From Mauremys mutica (taxonomy: Eukaryota; Chordata; Testudines; Geoemydidae): DNA of 64,000 nucleotides. Shown here piece by piece: positions 34,802-45,920 of the stretch (its first letter is position 1; each line of letters begins with the position of its first letter). The position numbers were made by a program, and so were the translations under genes. Where the stretch lies: positions 22,229,105 through 22,293,104 of the forward strand of contig NC_059081.1 of assembly GCF_020497125.1 (NCBI RefSeq), read 5' to 3'. The notes beneath the pieces are model-generated. The model did no database searches. It was not told the origin of the DNA and saw only the letters and a program-made list of their open reading frames with translations.

Positions 34802-35577
34802 CATAAGAAACTACTGTATATAGAAATAAGAAGCCTTCTGAATATTACCTGGAGGATTTCTAGTGCCAGGATAAACCATGAGATTGGAATACTAGTTCTT
34901 GTGTTTTTGAAATATCTAAGTTAAAAGTAGACATCTAAGTTAAATCAAGAGATGGGTTTCAGCTGTGCAGTTTGGATTTGAATTCCCTAGATCCCTCAGT
35001 TTTGGTGGTGTATTCATTTGCTGTTCCAGTTCAGGAGTGTTATAGAGAGGGGTCTGAGCAGCAACGTTCTAATCTGGAAATGAATCCTGTTCTTAAATCC
35101 CCCAAATTTCAGGATAGGGATTGTTCAAACTGAGTATTGAAATTCAACATTGCTTCTATTTGTGTTCGAATATAATCAATCTAGATATAGTGATGGGCAA
35201 ATCTTGAAATGATCAAAATTTGGATCTGGTTTGGAGAAGTGATCAACAACTTGTTGATTAGTAAAAGCTCCTCCCAACTGCCATTTCCAGGTGGATGGAA
35301 ACATTCGGAGAATAACCTTCTCATCTGACATTTAGCACTGCTGGCCCTGACTACACACCAGAAGTGTAAAGCAACAAAAATTGAAGGATGAGAAGGGATG
35401 GAAAATGATACAAGGGGTTGTTACAAGTATGATTGAAAAGTAGGAAGATATTGGGGTTAGTTCTTACTTTATCTGAAATTATTCCCCCTTCTCTAGCTAG
35501 ATGGAACGATGATGTGATTCTGGTGAACAATGCCTGTGGTCCTAAATGTTTTTTTCTCTACACTCCATATTGACACC
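34802..35577. other. ARHGAP15: Intron; nothing recognised
   Basis: AT-rich, no coding or repeat signal identified. Confidence 0.4.
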
Positions 35578-35757
35578 CATGGATTTGCATGGAACATCCA
35601 ACAAGGGATGTGGTCAATTTTTAAATCAATATTGGATGTTTTTTTAAAATACATGCTCTAGGAATTATTTTGGGGAAGTTCTATGGCCTGTGCTATACAG
35701 AAGGTCAGGCCAGGTGATCCCAATGGACCCTTCTGGCCTTGGAAGCTATGAATGGAA
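35578..35757 (+). mobile_element. CR1 LINE 3' end fragment
   Basis: gatgtttttttaaaatacat gctctagg ... ttctatggcctgtgctatac agaaggtcaggccaggtgat cccaatggacccttctggcc matches the 3' end of the CR1 at 43314, whose reverse complement reads ggtcaggctagatgacc...cccttctgacc. It ends gaagctatgaatgg. Confidence 0.85.
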
Positions 35758-36754
35758 TAAGTGCAAGTTGTAGAAAAGGCACACACAAATTCCTATATGT
35801 TCAGATGAGGATATCACCCAAAATGTTGTCTGTAAACATACAGATTTTCAGTATGCATGTACAAACATGTATGTATATGCAGTGTGCACAGTATTGTATA
35901 TTCCAAACTAAAACTCTCATGAGAAACTGAAGTACCCTTTGGGTACCATTGTATATACCATTCTGTTTATATAGTCATATTTTTGTACAGTAAGAACAGA
36001 CTTGTATATTTGATTTTATAATCCTCCCTTATATATAACCCTGCAAAAGGCTAAAGCCTATGATAGTTTTTAGGAAATCATCTGCTCCACCCTGAGCTGT
36101 GATGACTCAGGAGACTATATGAAGTTAACCAGCATCCTCCTGGGACATTACTTCATAAGTGACAGAAGGTGAAGACAGTCATCTTTTAAATCACCAGTCT
36201 CCCTTCCTACACCATTTATGTGTTCCTTTCATGCTCTTTTCCAAGTACTAACCCGAATGGATCCTGTTTAGCTAGTGCAATCTGATGAGTTCACAGGTCA
36301 CGGTGATTTAGCTGAAGGCCAAAATAAAAGTTTCTTCAACATACACTAAAACAATTGCCCAACTCCTTCAATAAGGTGTGGTTACTTTTTGTTGCACTGC
36401 CATCATAATCTGGCCATAAAGTTGGTGAAACCAACCCCTCAATCTCCCAAGTATAAGAACAATCATCTAGTGCCATCAATCTGACATAGGAATTCTTACA
36501 CTACTGAATTTCCTTGCTGCTGGTTTAACAAATAAAGGAGTGTGTGTGTGTGTGTTTGGGGGGATGTTCAAGGAGAGGAGTGATCCAGGATGCCCCTGTG
36601 CTCTGCCAATCCTCAATTGCAATTTTGGCCCCCTTTCAGTGTTGCAGCCTAGTGTAATTTAGAGCAATCCTTAGGCTGCTTTAACACTGCACAGGGAGAA
36701 CTGGCTTTCACAGAGAAGCCCTAGGATTGGGGAACTACAAAGGTGAGGTTTAAA

Positions 36755-36807
<53 letters not shown>

Positions 36808-37670
36808 TTGTGCTCTGGCCAGTTTGGCCTCACCAGATGTTCTGGCCCAGTTTTGGTAGATACACACAAGTTGTGGTGTTTTCCTTTGTAATTCCAACTC
36901 AAGATTGTGGTGGCAGCGATGAACTACTCACAGTGTGCTTTCCCTGGGTTGTATCACTAGAACATTTTGGTGCAATTGTAAATTTAAGGACAAATGCTGC
37001 CCTCACATGAACATAAACAATTCCCATTTGAGTGTGACCTTTTAATGGCTGCAAGAGGTGAGGGCCTTTGTATTACATCTCATTGGAAAGACAGCACACC
37101 TAAAAGCATAATGCCTTTTTGCACCTTACAACAGTCTTGAGTTAGTACTGACTCAAAGAGAAAAGTGCCACCTGTAGACATGCACCTTTATTAGATAATC
37201 TTTTGGAGGTCTGCCATTCATATACCTGACTCTAGGTAGCTTATGAGAGCTAACGTTTTCACAGCAGAGGGTGCTATGTCTCTAGGATAATATACGTTCT
37301 ACATAGCTTATAAGCAAACATAAAATTCCTATAGACATTTCATATAACTTAAGATGTATTAGTGAACCAATATGATACATTTTAACCAATGTTTCACTTA
37401 TAACCAGAAACTTTACTTGTACTTAAACAGGTTTTTTTCAGATGTAATGTTCAGAGTTTCTTTTCCATTTTATTACTATATATTTGATTGACATTAAAGA
37501 TAACTTGCCAGCACTTGAAAGGAACTGACCACAGATAAATAAAATAAGAATAAGCGATAAAGTGCTACGACACTAGACATTCCTATATATAGAGTCTTGT
37601 AGCATGTACTAAATAAATTGGTTCATATTAATAAAATATAGGGTTATGATATAAATATTCTTTCTTGCAG
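35758..37670. other. ARHGAP15: Intron of ARHGAP15 with a CA microsatellite
   Basis: No coding signal recognised. A short gtgtgt run lies at 36540-36556 and the long CA run at 36756. Confidence 0.45.
36756..36805. repeat. (CA)25 microsatellite
   Basis: Uninterrupted CA dinucleotides, 50 bp. Confidence 0.98.
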
Positions 37671-37732
37671 GTAGTGGAAAAAGAAGGATATCTTCTAAAA
37701 GCTAAAATTGCAGATGGAGGCAAGAAGTTAAG
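37671..37732 (+). CDS. ARHGAP15: ARHGAP15 internal exon, start of PH domain
   Basis: A 62-nt exon after the acceptor ttctttcttgcag. It encodes VVEKEGYLLKAKIADGGKKL plus the first two bases of an Arg codon. EKEGYL is the typical first beta strand of a PH domain, and AKIADGGKKLRKNW is characteristic of ARHGAP15. The domain binds phosphoinositides and helps bring the GAP to membranes where Rac acts. The donor is ag|gtattg, somewhat weak after the GTA. The exon enters in phase 0 and leaves with two bases, exactly complemented by the single G that opens the exon at 48527. The upstream intron is about 4.5 kb and the downstream intron about 10.8 kb; the latter contains the large CR1. Confidence 0.93.
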
Positions 37733-40701
37733 GTATTGTGCATTTTATGTTGTGTCAATTATATAAAATTTAATCAGAAGTCATATGGGCCGTATCATGA
37801 ATATCAGAAGTGGCCAATGCCTGGCATATGAACCAAATGCAATCCACAATTTTACTATTCTGCACATGGGTGCTCTCATGTTTAATATGTTGTTGTAGCT
37901 TGCTGAGGCTACAGCTCTCAGAATACAGTTGATATAAACTGCCAGGCTATATCATGTGATGTGACCATGAGCCCTGCTTCCATATTAAAAATGGGGACAG
38001 CTGCAATTCTGTTCTATTTTATGCACATTAGGTGCAGCCTTTGGGCTCCAGGCAAATAGATAATGCAGCTTTCAGCTGGACAACATTTGGGCACAGCTGG
38101 TGTGGACTTCAGGGGTGTGATCTAGACACCCGTATAATTGCTGCTTCCATATAGGCACCTAGGGTAAGACTTTTAAAAGCTGTCAGAGCTGACCTATCTC
38201 TGCTGCTGTTGAAGTCAAAGGGAGTTTCACTATTGATTTCAGTGGGAGCACAGTTAGGTAAACACTGAGAGCCAAGGAAAATCCTATCTCTGTAGGTACC
38301 TGAATGGCAGCAGAACGGACACAATTCATTCCACCCTCTAGAGGATTATTAGCTAATTGCTATATTATAAAATTCTATATGATGAAAGATCTACATTTTA
38401 AAGTTCCTAACTGTCTACATAGTAATAAACTATGTGGGTCTTTTGGGTCAGTGACCCAGGATGTTTGAAAGCAAATACTCTTTTGCCCTTATACATTGCC
38501 AAGATCATGTTGTATGACCCCTCAACATCTCTGAGGCATTATATTTTTTCTGGTAGCAAAATCCTATATACAAAGTAAATATAACCAAAAAAACAAATTG
38601 CTATACAGAAATGATCAGAACTGACCAAAACAGAGACATTCACAAGTAAACCAAAGGTCTGATTGAGCTTTCCCTTAAAGCTGTATAAAGATGGAGTAAG
38701 ACCACTGAAGTGTCTGTCTTTGTCATTCTCTGTCACTCCTTGGTTTTGGTTTTCGACTGCAGACTTTTGCAAAATGTAGAGTCTCAGTAATGAGCTCTAA
38801 AAAGGGCCAAACTGGGCTAAGTCTTATCTTCTCCAGTGGCTATTTCACAAGGGGGGTTCCTCAATAGAGCATGCCTTACCTCCCTCCTATAAGCTTGTCA
38901 GAGACATTGTTCTGTGGGCTGTCTTGTTAGGTTAAGAATGAAGAGTGGGGTGTGATGTAGCTAGTACCCAACCCATGAGGGATGAAAACCACAGCCTTGA
39001 ATTGACACCGAAAGCAAACTGGGAGCCCTGGAAAGTGCAGATATTGCTCAGGATGGGGCTGTTGTTTTAATAACTGGACTTGTTGTGTCTTTTCTCCCTT
39101 CAACACAAGATATGGTGTTACAATCATCCAATCTGGAGGTGACAAACACATGGTTCACTGTGGCCAGATCCTAGTTTGAGAAGAAGTAGCATAGTTTCCT
39201 GGCAATCTTGGACTGCATTCATTTCTTGGAACTGTTATGCAGTATTAGTGATGAGTTGAGTCAGCCTCAAGGTCTCATTCTATGTTGATGACCTAAGTAC
39301 AAAGGAGTATCTGTTAAAACTTAGAAAATCGCAAAAAAGCAAATTAATTCAATCAGACATTTAACATTACTTAAACAAAGGGTATGTATGAGTAAGAAGT
39401 GGGGCTTTGCATGTGTTAATACCATGTAGTATTCAGAACAGAAAAGCATGCAGAATATGTTTGTTTCCAGCTCATGTGGTTACACATGGAACATTCAGAA
39501 TATTATTATTGCATTTATAAACATGGCATTGTCCATTCAGATTTTAAAAGCACTACTGTATTAAAGACGGAGCAATTGTGAACAGTGTTGGTGTTATAAT
39601 GTGCTGCCATCAGGTGTCCATTTGCTAGAATGCAAATACTGCAGCTGCTGCAAGGCTGATGTATTAAATGTATTGCTTCATTTTACAATATGAAGATGTC
39701 AGATTTCACCCTTTGGTGACTCTGCCACCATTTTTTAAACTTTATATAAAACAATTCTATTGATTCAAAAAGATGATTTTCTGCAATATACTTTTTGATT
39801 TTCAATTTGGATCTTTCTGCATACTAATATTGAGGACTATCTGTCTCTGTGGATGAAAAACAGACAAAGATAACTTTTTTTTTTTTGGTCTATGTATTCT
39901 CTATCCATCTTCTCCCTCTCCTTATTTAGCCCTTACTGCTCATTCACTGGGAGTGAATTTTTCAAAGCTGTGGAATATGCATCTGGAAAAGACTACAGTT
40001 GCTGCTGAATTGACTTTCCCAAAGGAAACCTTTGAAAACCTTGAAAACCTTGCCCACACTTTTACATGTCCAGTGAAATTCTGTATATGGATGTCCATCT
40101 GTAGAAAAACCAGTTAACCCCCCAAACAATATTTGACCTTATTGAGGTCTGTCTAAGCACTTCATAAACAAAAACTGCTCTTGTGAACTAACAGTTAAAG
40201 GTAAATAAGTAGAAACCATGACGTTTTGATTTAAAGATAATTTTGAATTTAAGGAGAATGGTAGGGGAAAAAAACCATCTTGTCCTGAAGCCATACTCAA
40301 ATATGATATAGTCATTGTCTTGTCTGATTCTGATTCTGCTACACAGTATCCTGCAAGAACACTCTGAATCTTCATATGTCATCAGGGGTTGAACCAACCT
40401 TTTTCCCCTAAAAAAGAGAATTCACAGTTCAGTAACACTGCTTGTTGTCACATGGCACTAAAGTCTTGATGCAGAATGCTTTGAAATTACCATATCTAAG
40501 ACATGGTCTCACCTCAGTATTCCATAACACTAACAATCCATGGTTACATGCAATATATAGATGCAGTGGTTGTTAGCTAACCGCACACATGCATCATCAG
40601 GAACATACCTCCAATTACAGTTCTTGTGAAGCTCAGTTCTTTCACTTCTCAAGGGATCCTTCAAAATTATTTTTCAGTTTTCCTCTATTTTTCTTCCACA
40701 C
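37733..40701. other. ARHGAP15: Intron of ARHGAP15; no gene seen
   Basis: AT-rich. Around 38160-38330 the sequence aagtcaaagggagtttcact ... gatttcagtgggagcaca resembles the small palindromic MITE family. Otherwise unremarkable. Confidence 0.4.
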
Positions 40702-41377
40702 TGTGGCAGGGTGACGACTCACCGGCGCGGCGCCTCCTGCTGGCTGCCTCAGGAATTAGCTCTTTCCAGCCCAGAGCGCCCTCTACAGGCCGGTGTCTCG
40801 CCCGCCGCTGGCTCCCCGTGTCCCTCACGGACCCCAATGCCCCTCTGCTTCAGGGTTCTGCCCCCAGCAGCAACCCACTGTCTCTGGGTCTCCCCTCCCA
40901 GGGGAACCCCCAACCCTCTATCCCCACCTTGCCTCAGTGGCTACTGCCAGTCATCATCTAGTCCCCGCTCCCTGGGGTGGACTGCAGTTGGTAAACCACT
41001 CATCATCTGCAAGGGGGTTAGGACCTGCTGCCTTTGCTTATCTCTGGGCTGCCTCTCTGCAGCCCCTTTTGTAGGCCCTTTACCAAGGCCTGCAGCCTGG
41101 GGTTTTGCAGGCTGGAGCTCCTCAGCTTCCTCTGCCCTTCTCCAGCACTGTTTACCCTAGGTACCTTCTCAGCTCCCAGGCAGCCAGGTCCCTCTCTCTC
41201 AAAAAGCTAGAGAAAGACTCTCTTCCAGTCTCTGGCCCTCAGCCCTCTTACAGGGCCAGCCGTGACCTGATTGGGGCATGGCCCCACCTGTGGCTGCTTT
41301 CCCCTAATCAGCCTAGCTTTTCACCCACCCCAGCCCTCTCCCAGGGCTTTTTTAAGGTCCCAGGTCACTCCGCTACA
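40702..41377. mobile_element. Probable solo LTR, GC-rich, about 676 bp
   Basis: An abrupt C-rich island starting tgtggcagggtgacgactca and ending ggtcactccgctaca. The TG...CA ends and size suit an LTR. An acac 4-mer precedes it (40698-40701) and occurs one base beyond the right end, so the duplication is plausible but not clean. Overlapping frames of up to 149 aa are composition artefacts with no domain. Confidence 0.55.
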
Positions 41378-41431
41378 AACACCCTTTAGCTTCACCCTGA
41401 ATTTCAGGCTGAGATGAACCCTAAAACTCAA

Positions 41432-41733
41432 AGTGAAACTTGGGGTGTATCTGGACTTCAATCACAGAGTCAGACAGTTGCTCATGTAGACATACCTGAG
41501 CTAGCTTTAATCTAGCTATCTTGGGTGACAGAGCAGTGACTCTGCAGCAGCACAGACTTCGGTGTGGGCAAGCCCTGCTAGTAATTACCCACAGGCTTCA
41601 GGGTTCAGCCCACCCTGAAGCCTGTGCTGCCTTGGCTTTGCCGATATAGTACCTGAGCTAGCTAGATTAAAGCTAACTCCAGTAGGACTACACAAGCTGC
41701 AACCCCACTCTGTGATTGCAGAGTAGACATACG
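41432..41733. mobile_element. Fold-back MITE, about 300 bp
   Basis: ggtgtatctggacttcaatc acagagt at the left is mirrored by actctgtgattgcagagtag acatac at the right. Inside, tagctttaatctagct pairs with agctagattaaagcta, and cttcagggttcag...ctgaag forms a central palindrome. Possibly related to gtagac-ended Harbinger MITEs. Confidence 0.65.
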
Positions 41734-42375
41734 CAGTCAAAACAACAGTCTTATGTGGCTTTGTGCAAAAGCAAATTTCACATCTTCAGTGCAAAATTGT
41801 AAATAGCTCCAGGTTCTCTTGAAGCTGGGTCACCATTAACAGGAAAGGTTGCAAACCTTAGGGAACCTTCTGATGAATCTGATCTGAGTTCTGAGTTTGT
41901 CAGGAGACTTGACATTCAGTAGGTTTTGAGTATCATTGTGAATATTTCACATGGCTTTTCTTGCGACTCCCAGCACCCACTGCACAAGTTTTATGTTGAT
42001 GAATCAAATAAAGCCAACTTATGTACTCTTGAGCAAGCCTGATTATATGTCTACTAGAGGGGAGGCTCTGGTACACATGAATGCAAATCTCTTGCATACT
42101 GGCCCCTATCTTAGTTCTCCACTAGCTTTGCCTGAGTAGACTAGGCCCGGCAAGTGCTTTCAACTTGAGGTCTACTGCTAATTCATGTGTAGATTAATTA
42201 TGAAATACATACTGGATTGACACTGGATAGGTCAAATAACCCACCCGGTCGGTATTGCCTCAGATGTCCTCACTGGGAATGTAAAATACTAGGGACGTCA
42301 ACCAAAATCATTGATCATTGCACACTGGTCTGGTAGAGGGGGCAGTAGAAAGGACACTGTCATTGAAGCGTTTTC

Positions 42376-42410
<35 letters not shown>

Positions 42411-43060
42411 AGCAGCAGGTAAGGTTTGGCTGGAGAACCCTTCCCCTTGGTTTTTACTGGTAGCCATTTTTGAAACCCAGATAGTTATAATACTACCTCA
42501 TAAGGATATTGTGAGGATTAATTAGCAGAGCTGGTTGAAGTGTTTATTGCAAATAATGGTCCATATCTTCAGCTATTGTGAATCAGCATAGTTTATATCA
42601 GCTAAGGATCTGGCCCAGTTATTCATTGTGAATTTGAGGGAGTCTCCTAAATCATTTATACACATAAGTTCTATTGACTTTCCGTGGGACCTATGTTCCT
42701 GTGTTATTTGGGTACTTTGGAAAATCCCACCTTAGCCTTCTTTTTTGGTTAGCAAGTCTTCACAAATGGATCCAAATTTTCTTCAAATGTGTTCGCTTTT
42801 GGTAAATATTCACTAAATAAACTGGGTGAATAATTTTCAGCTTCTGGGTTGTTCATGGATTGTTGCCTTCAGATATTTGGTTTTGCTGCTCATTATTTAT
42901 ATAGGCGGGGTGGTCACTATATGCCTGAGGTCAAATCCTGGCCACATTAATGTCAGTGAGAGTTTTGTCTTTGATTTCAGTGCATCCAGGATTTCACCCA
43001 AGGTATTATTTCTGCTCCTTGATAGAATGACTGAAATATATTAAATAGGAGAGTAATCAG
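41734..43060. other. ARHGAP15: Intron; poly-A tract and scraps of SINE/MITE
   Basis: A 30-bp A run at 42379-42408. At 42478-42560 ataatactacctcataagga tattgtgaggattaattagc is a MIR tail fragment. At 42604-42735 tctattgactttccgtggga...ggaaaatcccacc is a MITE scrap. No gene. Confidence 0.5.
42379..42408. repeat. (A)30 homopolymer
   Basis: Thirty consecutive A with no obvious retroelement body directly upstream on the + strand. Confidence 0.95.
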
Positions 43061-43069
43061 TAGTGAATT

Positions 43070-43297
43070 CAAGTATCAGAGGGGTAGCCGTGTTAGTCTG
43101 GTTCTGTAGAAGCAGCAAAGAATCCTGTGGCACCTTATAGACTAACAGACGTTTTGCAGCATGAGCTTTCGTGGGTGAATACCCACTTCTTCTTCTCTGC
43201 TTGCATCTGAAGAAGTGGGTATTCACCCACGAAAGCTCATGCTGCAAAACGTCTGTTAGTCTATAAGGTGCCACAGGATTCTTTGCTGCTTCTACAG
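43070..43297. mobile_element. Penelope-derived fold-back insertion, 228 bp, 9-bp target duplication
   Basis: Two copies of one terminal sequence lie head to head. The left one, inverted, covers 43071-43190; the right one covers about 43200-43297. The shared block runs from gaagtgggtattcacccacg through aaagctcatgctgcaaaacg to ggtgccacaggattctttgc. The whole is flanked by tagtgaatt at 43061-43069 and 43298-43306. Its layout (gggt..acccac-gaaagct hairpin, then ...ctataaggtgccacaggatt) parallels the arms of the Penelope-like element at 29822, so it is probably a tail-only Penelope insertion. Confidence 0.82.
43207..43243 (+). ncRNA. Hammerhead-like motif in Penelope-derived palindrome
   Basis: ctgaaga, stem II gtgggt/attc/acccac, gaaa, and 3-bp stem III agc/tcat/gct. 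The core position that differs from ctgatga (U to A at position 7) is the one tolerant of change in hammerheads. The base at the cleavage position is g, which is not normally cleaved, so this copy is predicted inactive. Confidence 0.55.
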
Positions 43298-43882
43298 TAG
43301 TGAATTGTGATTAATTCATAGATTCATAGACTTAAGGTCAGAAGGGACCATTATGGTCATCTAGCCTGACCTCCTGCACAATGCAGGCCACAGAATCTCA
43401 CCCACCAACTCCTGTAACAAACCCCTAACCTATGTCTGAGTTATTGAGGTCCTCAAATCGTGGTTTAAAGACCTCAAGGTGCAGAGAATCCTCCAGCAAG
43501 TGACCCATGCCCCACGCTGCAGAGGAAGGCGAAAAAACTCCAGGGCCTCTGTCAATCTTCCCTGGAGGAAAATTCCTTCCCAACCCCAAATGTGGCGATC
43601 AGTTAAACCCTGAGCATGTGGGCAAGACTCACAAGCCAGCACCCAGGAAAGAATTCTCTGTAGTAATTCAGATCCCACCCCATCTAACGTCCCATCACAG
43701 AACATTAGGCATATTTACCTGCTAATCAAAGATCAATTAATTGCCAAAATTAGGCTATCCCATCATACCATCCCCTCCATAAACTTATCAAGCTTAGTCT
43801 TGAAGCCAGATATGTCTTTTGCCCCAACTACTCCCCTTGGAAGGCTGTTCCAGAACTTCACTCCTCTAATGGTTAGAAACCT

Positions 43883-45317
43883 TCATCTAATTTCAAGTCT
43901 AAACTTCCTAGTGTCCAGTTTATATCCATTTTTTATTGTGTTCACATTGGTACTAAGCTTAAATAATTCCTTTCCCTCCCTGATATTTATCCATCTGATA
44001 TATTTATAAAGAGCAATCATATCTCCCCTCAGCTTTCTTTTGGTTAGGCTAAACAAGCCAAGCTCTTTGAGTCTCCTTTCATAAGACAGGTTTTCCATTC
44101 CTTGGATCATCCTAGTATCCCTTCTCTGTATCTGTTCCTGTTTGAATTCATCCTTCTTAAACATGGGAGACCAGAACTGCACACAGTATTCCAGATGATG
44201 TCTCACCAGTGCCTTGTATAACGGTACTAACACCTCCTTATCTTTACTGGAAATACCTTGCCTGATGCATCCTAAAACCGCATTAGCTTTTTTAACGGCC
44301 ATATCACATTGGCAGCTCATAGTCATCCTGTGACCAACCAATACTCCAAGGTCCTTCTCCTCAACTGATGTGTCCCCAATTTATAACCAAAATTCTTGTT
44401 ATTAATCCCTAAATGCATGACCTTGCACTTTCAATATTAAATTTCATCCTATTACTATTACTCCAATTTACAAGGTTATCCAGATCTTCCTGTATTATAT
44501 CCTGGTCCTTCTCAGTGTTAGCAATACCTCCCAGCTTTGTGTCATCCGCAAACTTTATTAGCACATTCCCACTTTTTGTGCCAAGGTCAGTAATAAAAAG
44601 ATTAAATAAGATTTGTCCCAAAACTGATCCCTGAGGAACTCCACTAGTAACCTCCTTCTAGCCTGACAGTTCACTTTTCAGTATGACCCGTTGTAATCTC
44701 CCCTTTAACCAGTTCCTTATCCACCTTTCAATTTTCATATTGATCCCCATCTTTTCCAATTTAACTAATTCCCCATGTGGAACCATATCAAATGCCTTAC
44801 TGAAATTGAGGTAAATTAGATCCACTGTGTTTCCTTTGTCTAAAAAATCTGTTACCTTCTCAAAGAAGGAGATCAGGTTGGTTTGGCACAATCTACCTTT
44901 TGTAAAACCACGTTGTATTTTGTCCCAATTACCGTTGACCTCAATGTCCTTAACTACTTTCTCCTTCAAAATTTTTTCCAAGACCTTGCATACTACAGAT
45001 GTCAAACTAACAGGCCTATAGTTACTCAGATCACTTTTTTTCCCTTTCTTAAAAATAGGAACTATGTTAGCAATTCTCCAGTTGTACGGTACAACCCCTG
45101 AGTTTACTAATTCATTAAAAATTCTTGCTAATGGGCTTGCAGTTTCATGTGCCAGTTCCTTTAATATTCTTGGATGAAGATTATCTGGGCCTTCAACTAC
45201 TTGGTGAAGGAATCCATCAGCTATCACATCCAGAAAAATCTGAGCCCTATTATTACTAGAACTTGTTCTCCAGTCTATATCTGGGAAGTTAAAGTCTCCC
45301 ATCATCACAATTCCCAT
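43883..45317 (-). pseudogene. CR1 ORF2 reverse transcriptase, fused to EN end by an internal deletion
   Basis: The frame 45317-44658 (219 aa) starts in the endonuclease (GDFNFPDIDW...FLDVIADGFLHQVVE) and jumps directly to GPDNLHPRILKELAHETASP, the first RT block. Roughly 120-150 residues normally between them are absent, yet the frame is kept. RT blocks follow: NWRIANIVPIFKKGKKSDLS, NYRPVSLTSVVCKVLEKI and GRLCQTNLISFF. Motif A reads YLNFSKAFDMV with Asn where the catalytic Asp is expected. In another frame (44621-44409) LIKFADDTKLGG holds the intact motif C. The thumb/C-terminal part is at 44341-43883 (QFWSPMFKKDE, RRLKELGLFSLTKRKLRGDM). Confidence 0.9.
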
Positions 45318-45745
45318 TAGTGTTTACTTCATTAAAAACATTAAAGAGGTCTCTATCCATATCCAAATCAGATCCCAGTGGTCTGTAGCAAATCTCAAGC
45401 ACTATCTCAGGGGAGGCTCTAGTAGCTTTCTTTCCCAATGTGATTTTTGCCCAGACAGACTCTCTTATCCATTCCATCACTTCTTATTTCTTTACAGTTT
45501 ACCTCATCATTGATATACAATGCTACTCCACCACCTTTGCCTTTATTTCTGTCTTTCCTAAACAGCACATAGCCTTCAATACCTGTACTCCAGTCATGAC
45601 TACTATTCCACCATGTTTCTGTTATCCCTATAATATCCGGTTTCACTTCCTGCACCAGTAGCTCTAGTTCCTCCATTTTGTTACCTAGGCTCCTCGCATT
45701 AGTGTACAAACATCTTAATTTTTGCTGTTTTGGCTTCACTGACAT
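45289..45745 (-). pseudogene. CR1 ORF2 endonuclease domain (APE-like), frameshifted
   Basis: 45745-45419 begins MSVKPKQQKLRCLYTNARSL and contains NKMEELELL and PDIIGITETWW, with the Asn and Glu of the APE active site, then GGGVALYI. A frame change near 45480-45419 moves the reading into 45480-45289, with VWAKI, EIVLEICYRPLGSDLD. A second change leads into MMGDFNFPDIDW (45305-45270), the GDFN metal and catalytic block. In an active element it nicks the target DNA for reverse transcription. Confidence 0.88.
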
Positions 45746-45920
45746 TCTTTATCCGATTAGGCACAGACATTCTACCACCAGTATCATCTATTAGACTGGT
45801 ATCTACACTACCCGTCCTCCTTATGTCCATTCTCCTACCCACGTCTGTATCCTTTCTTACTTTGTTTTCTTCCCTCTCAATGTTAAATTCTGGCGTGAAG
45901 ATTACCTGGACATCTCCCAA

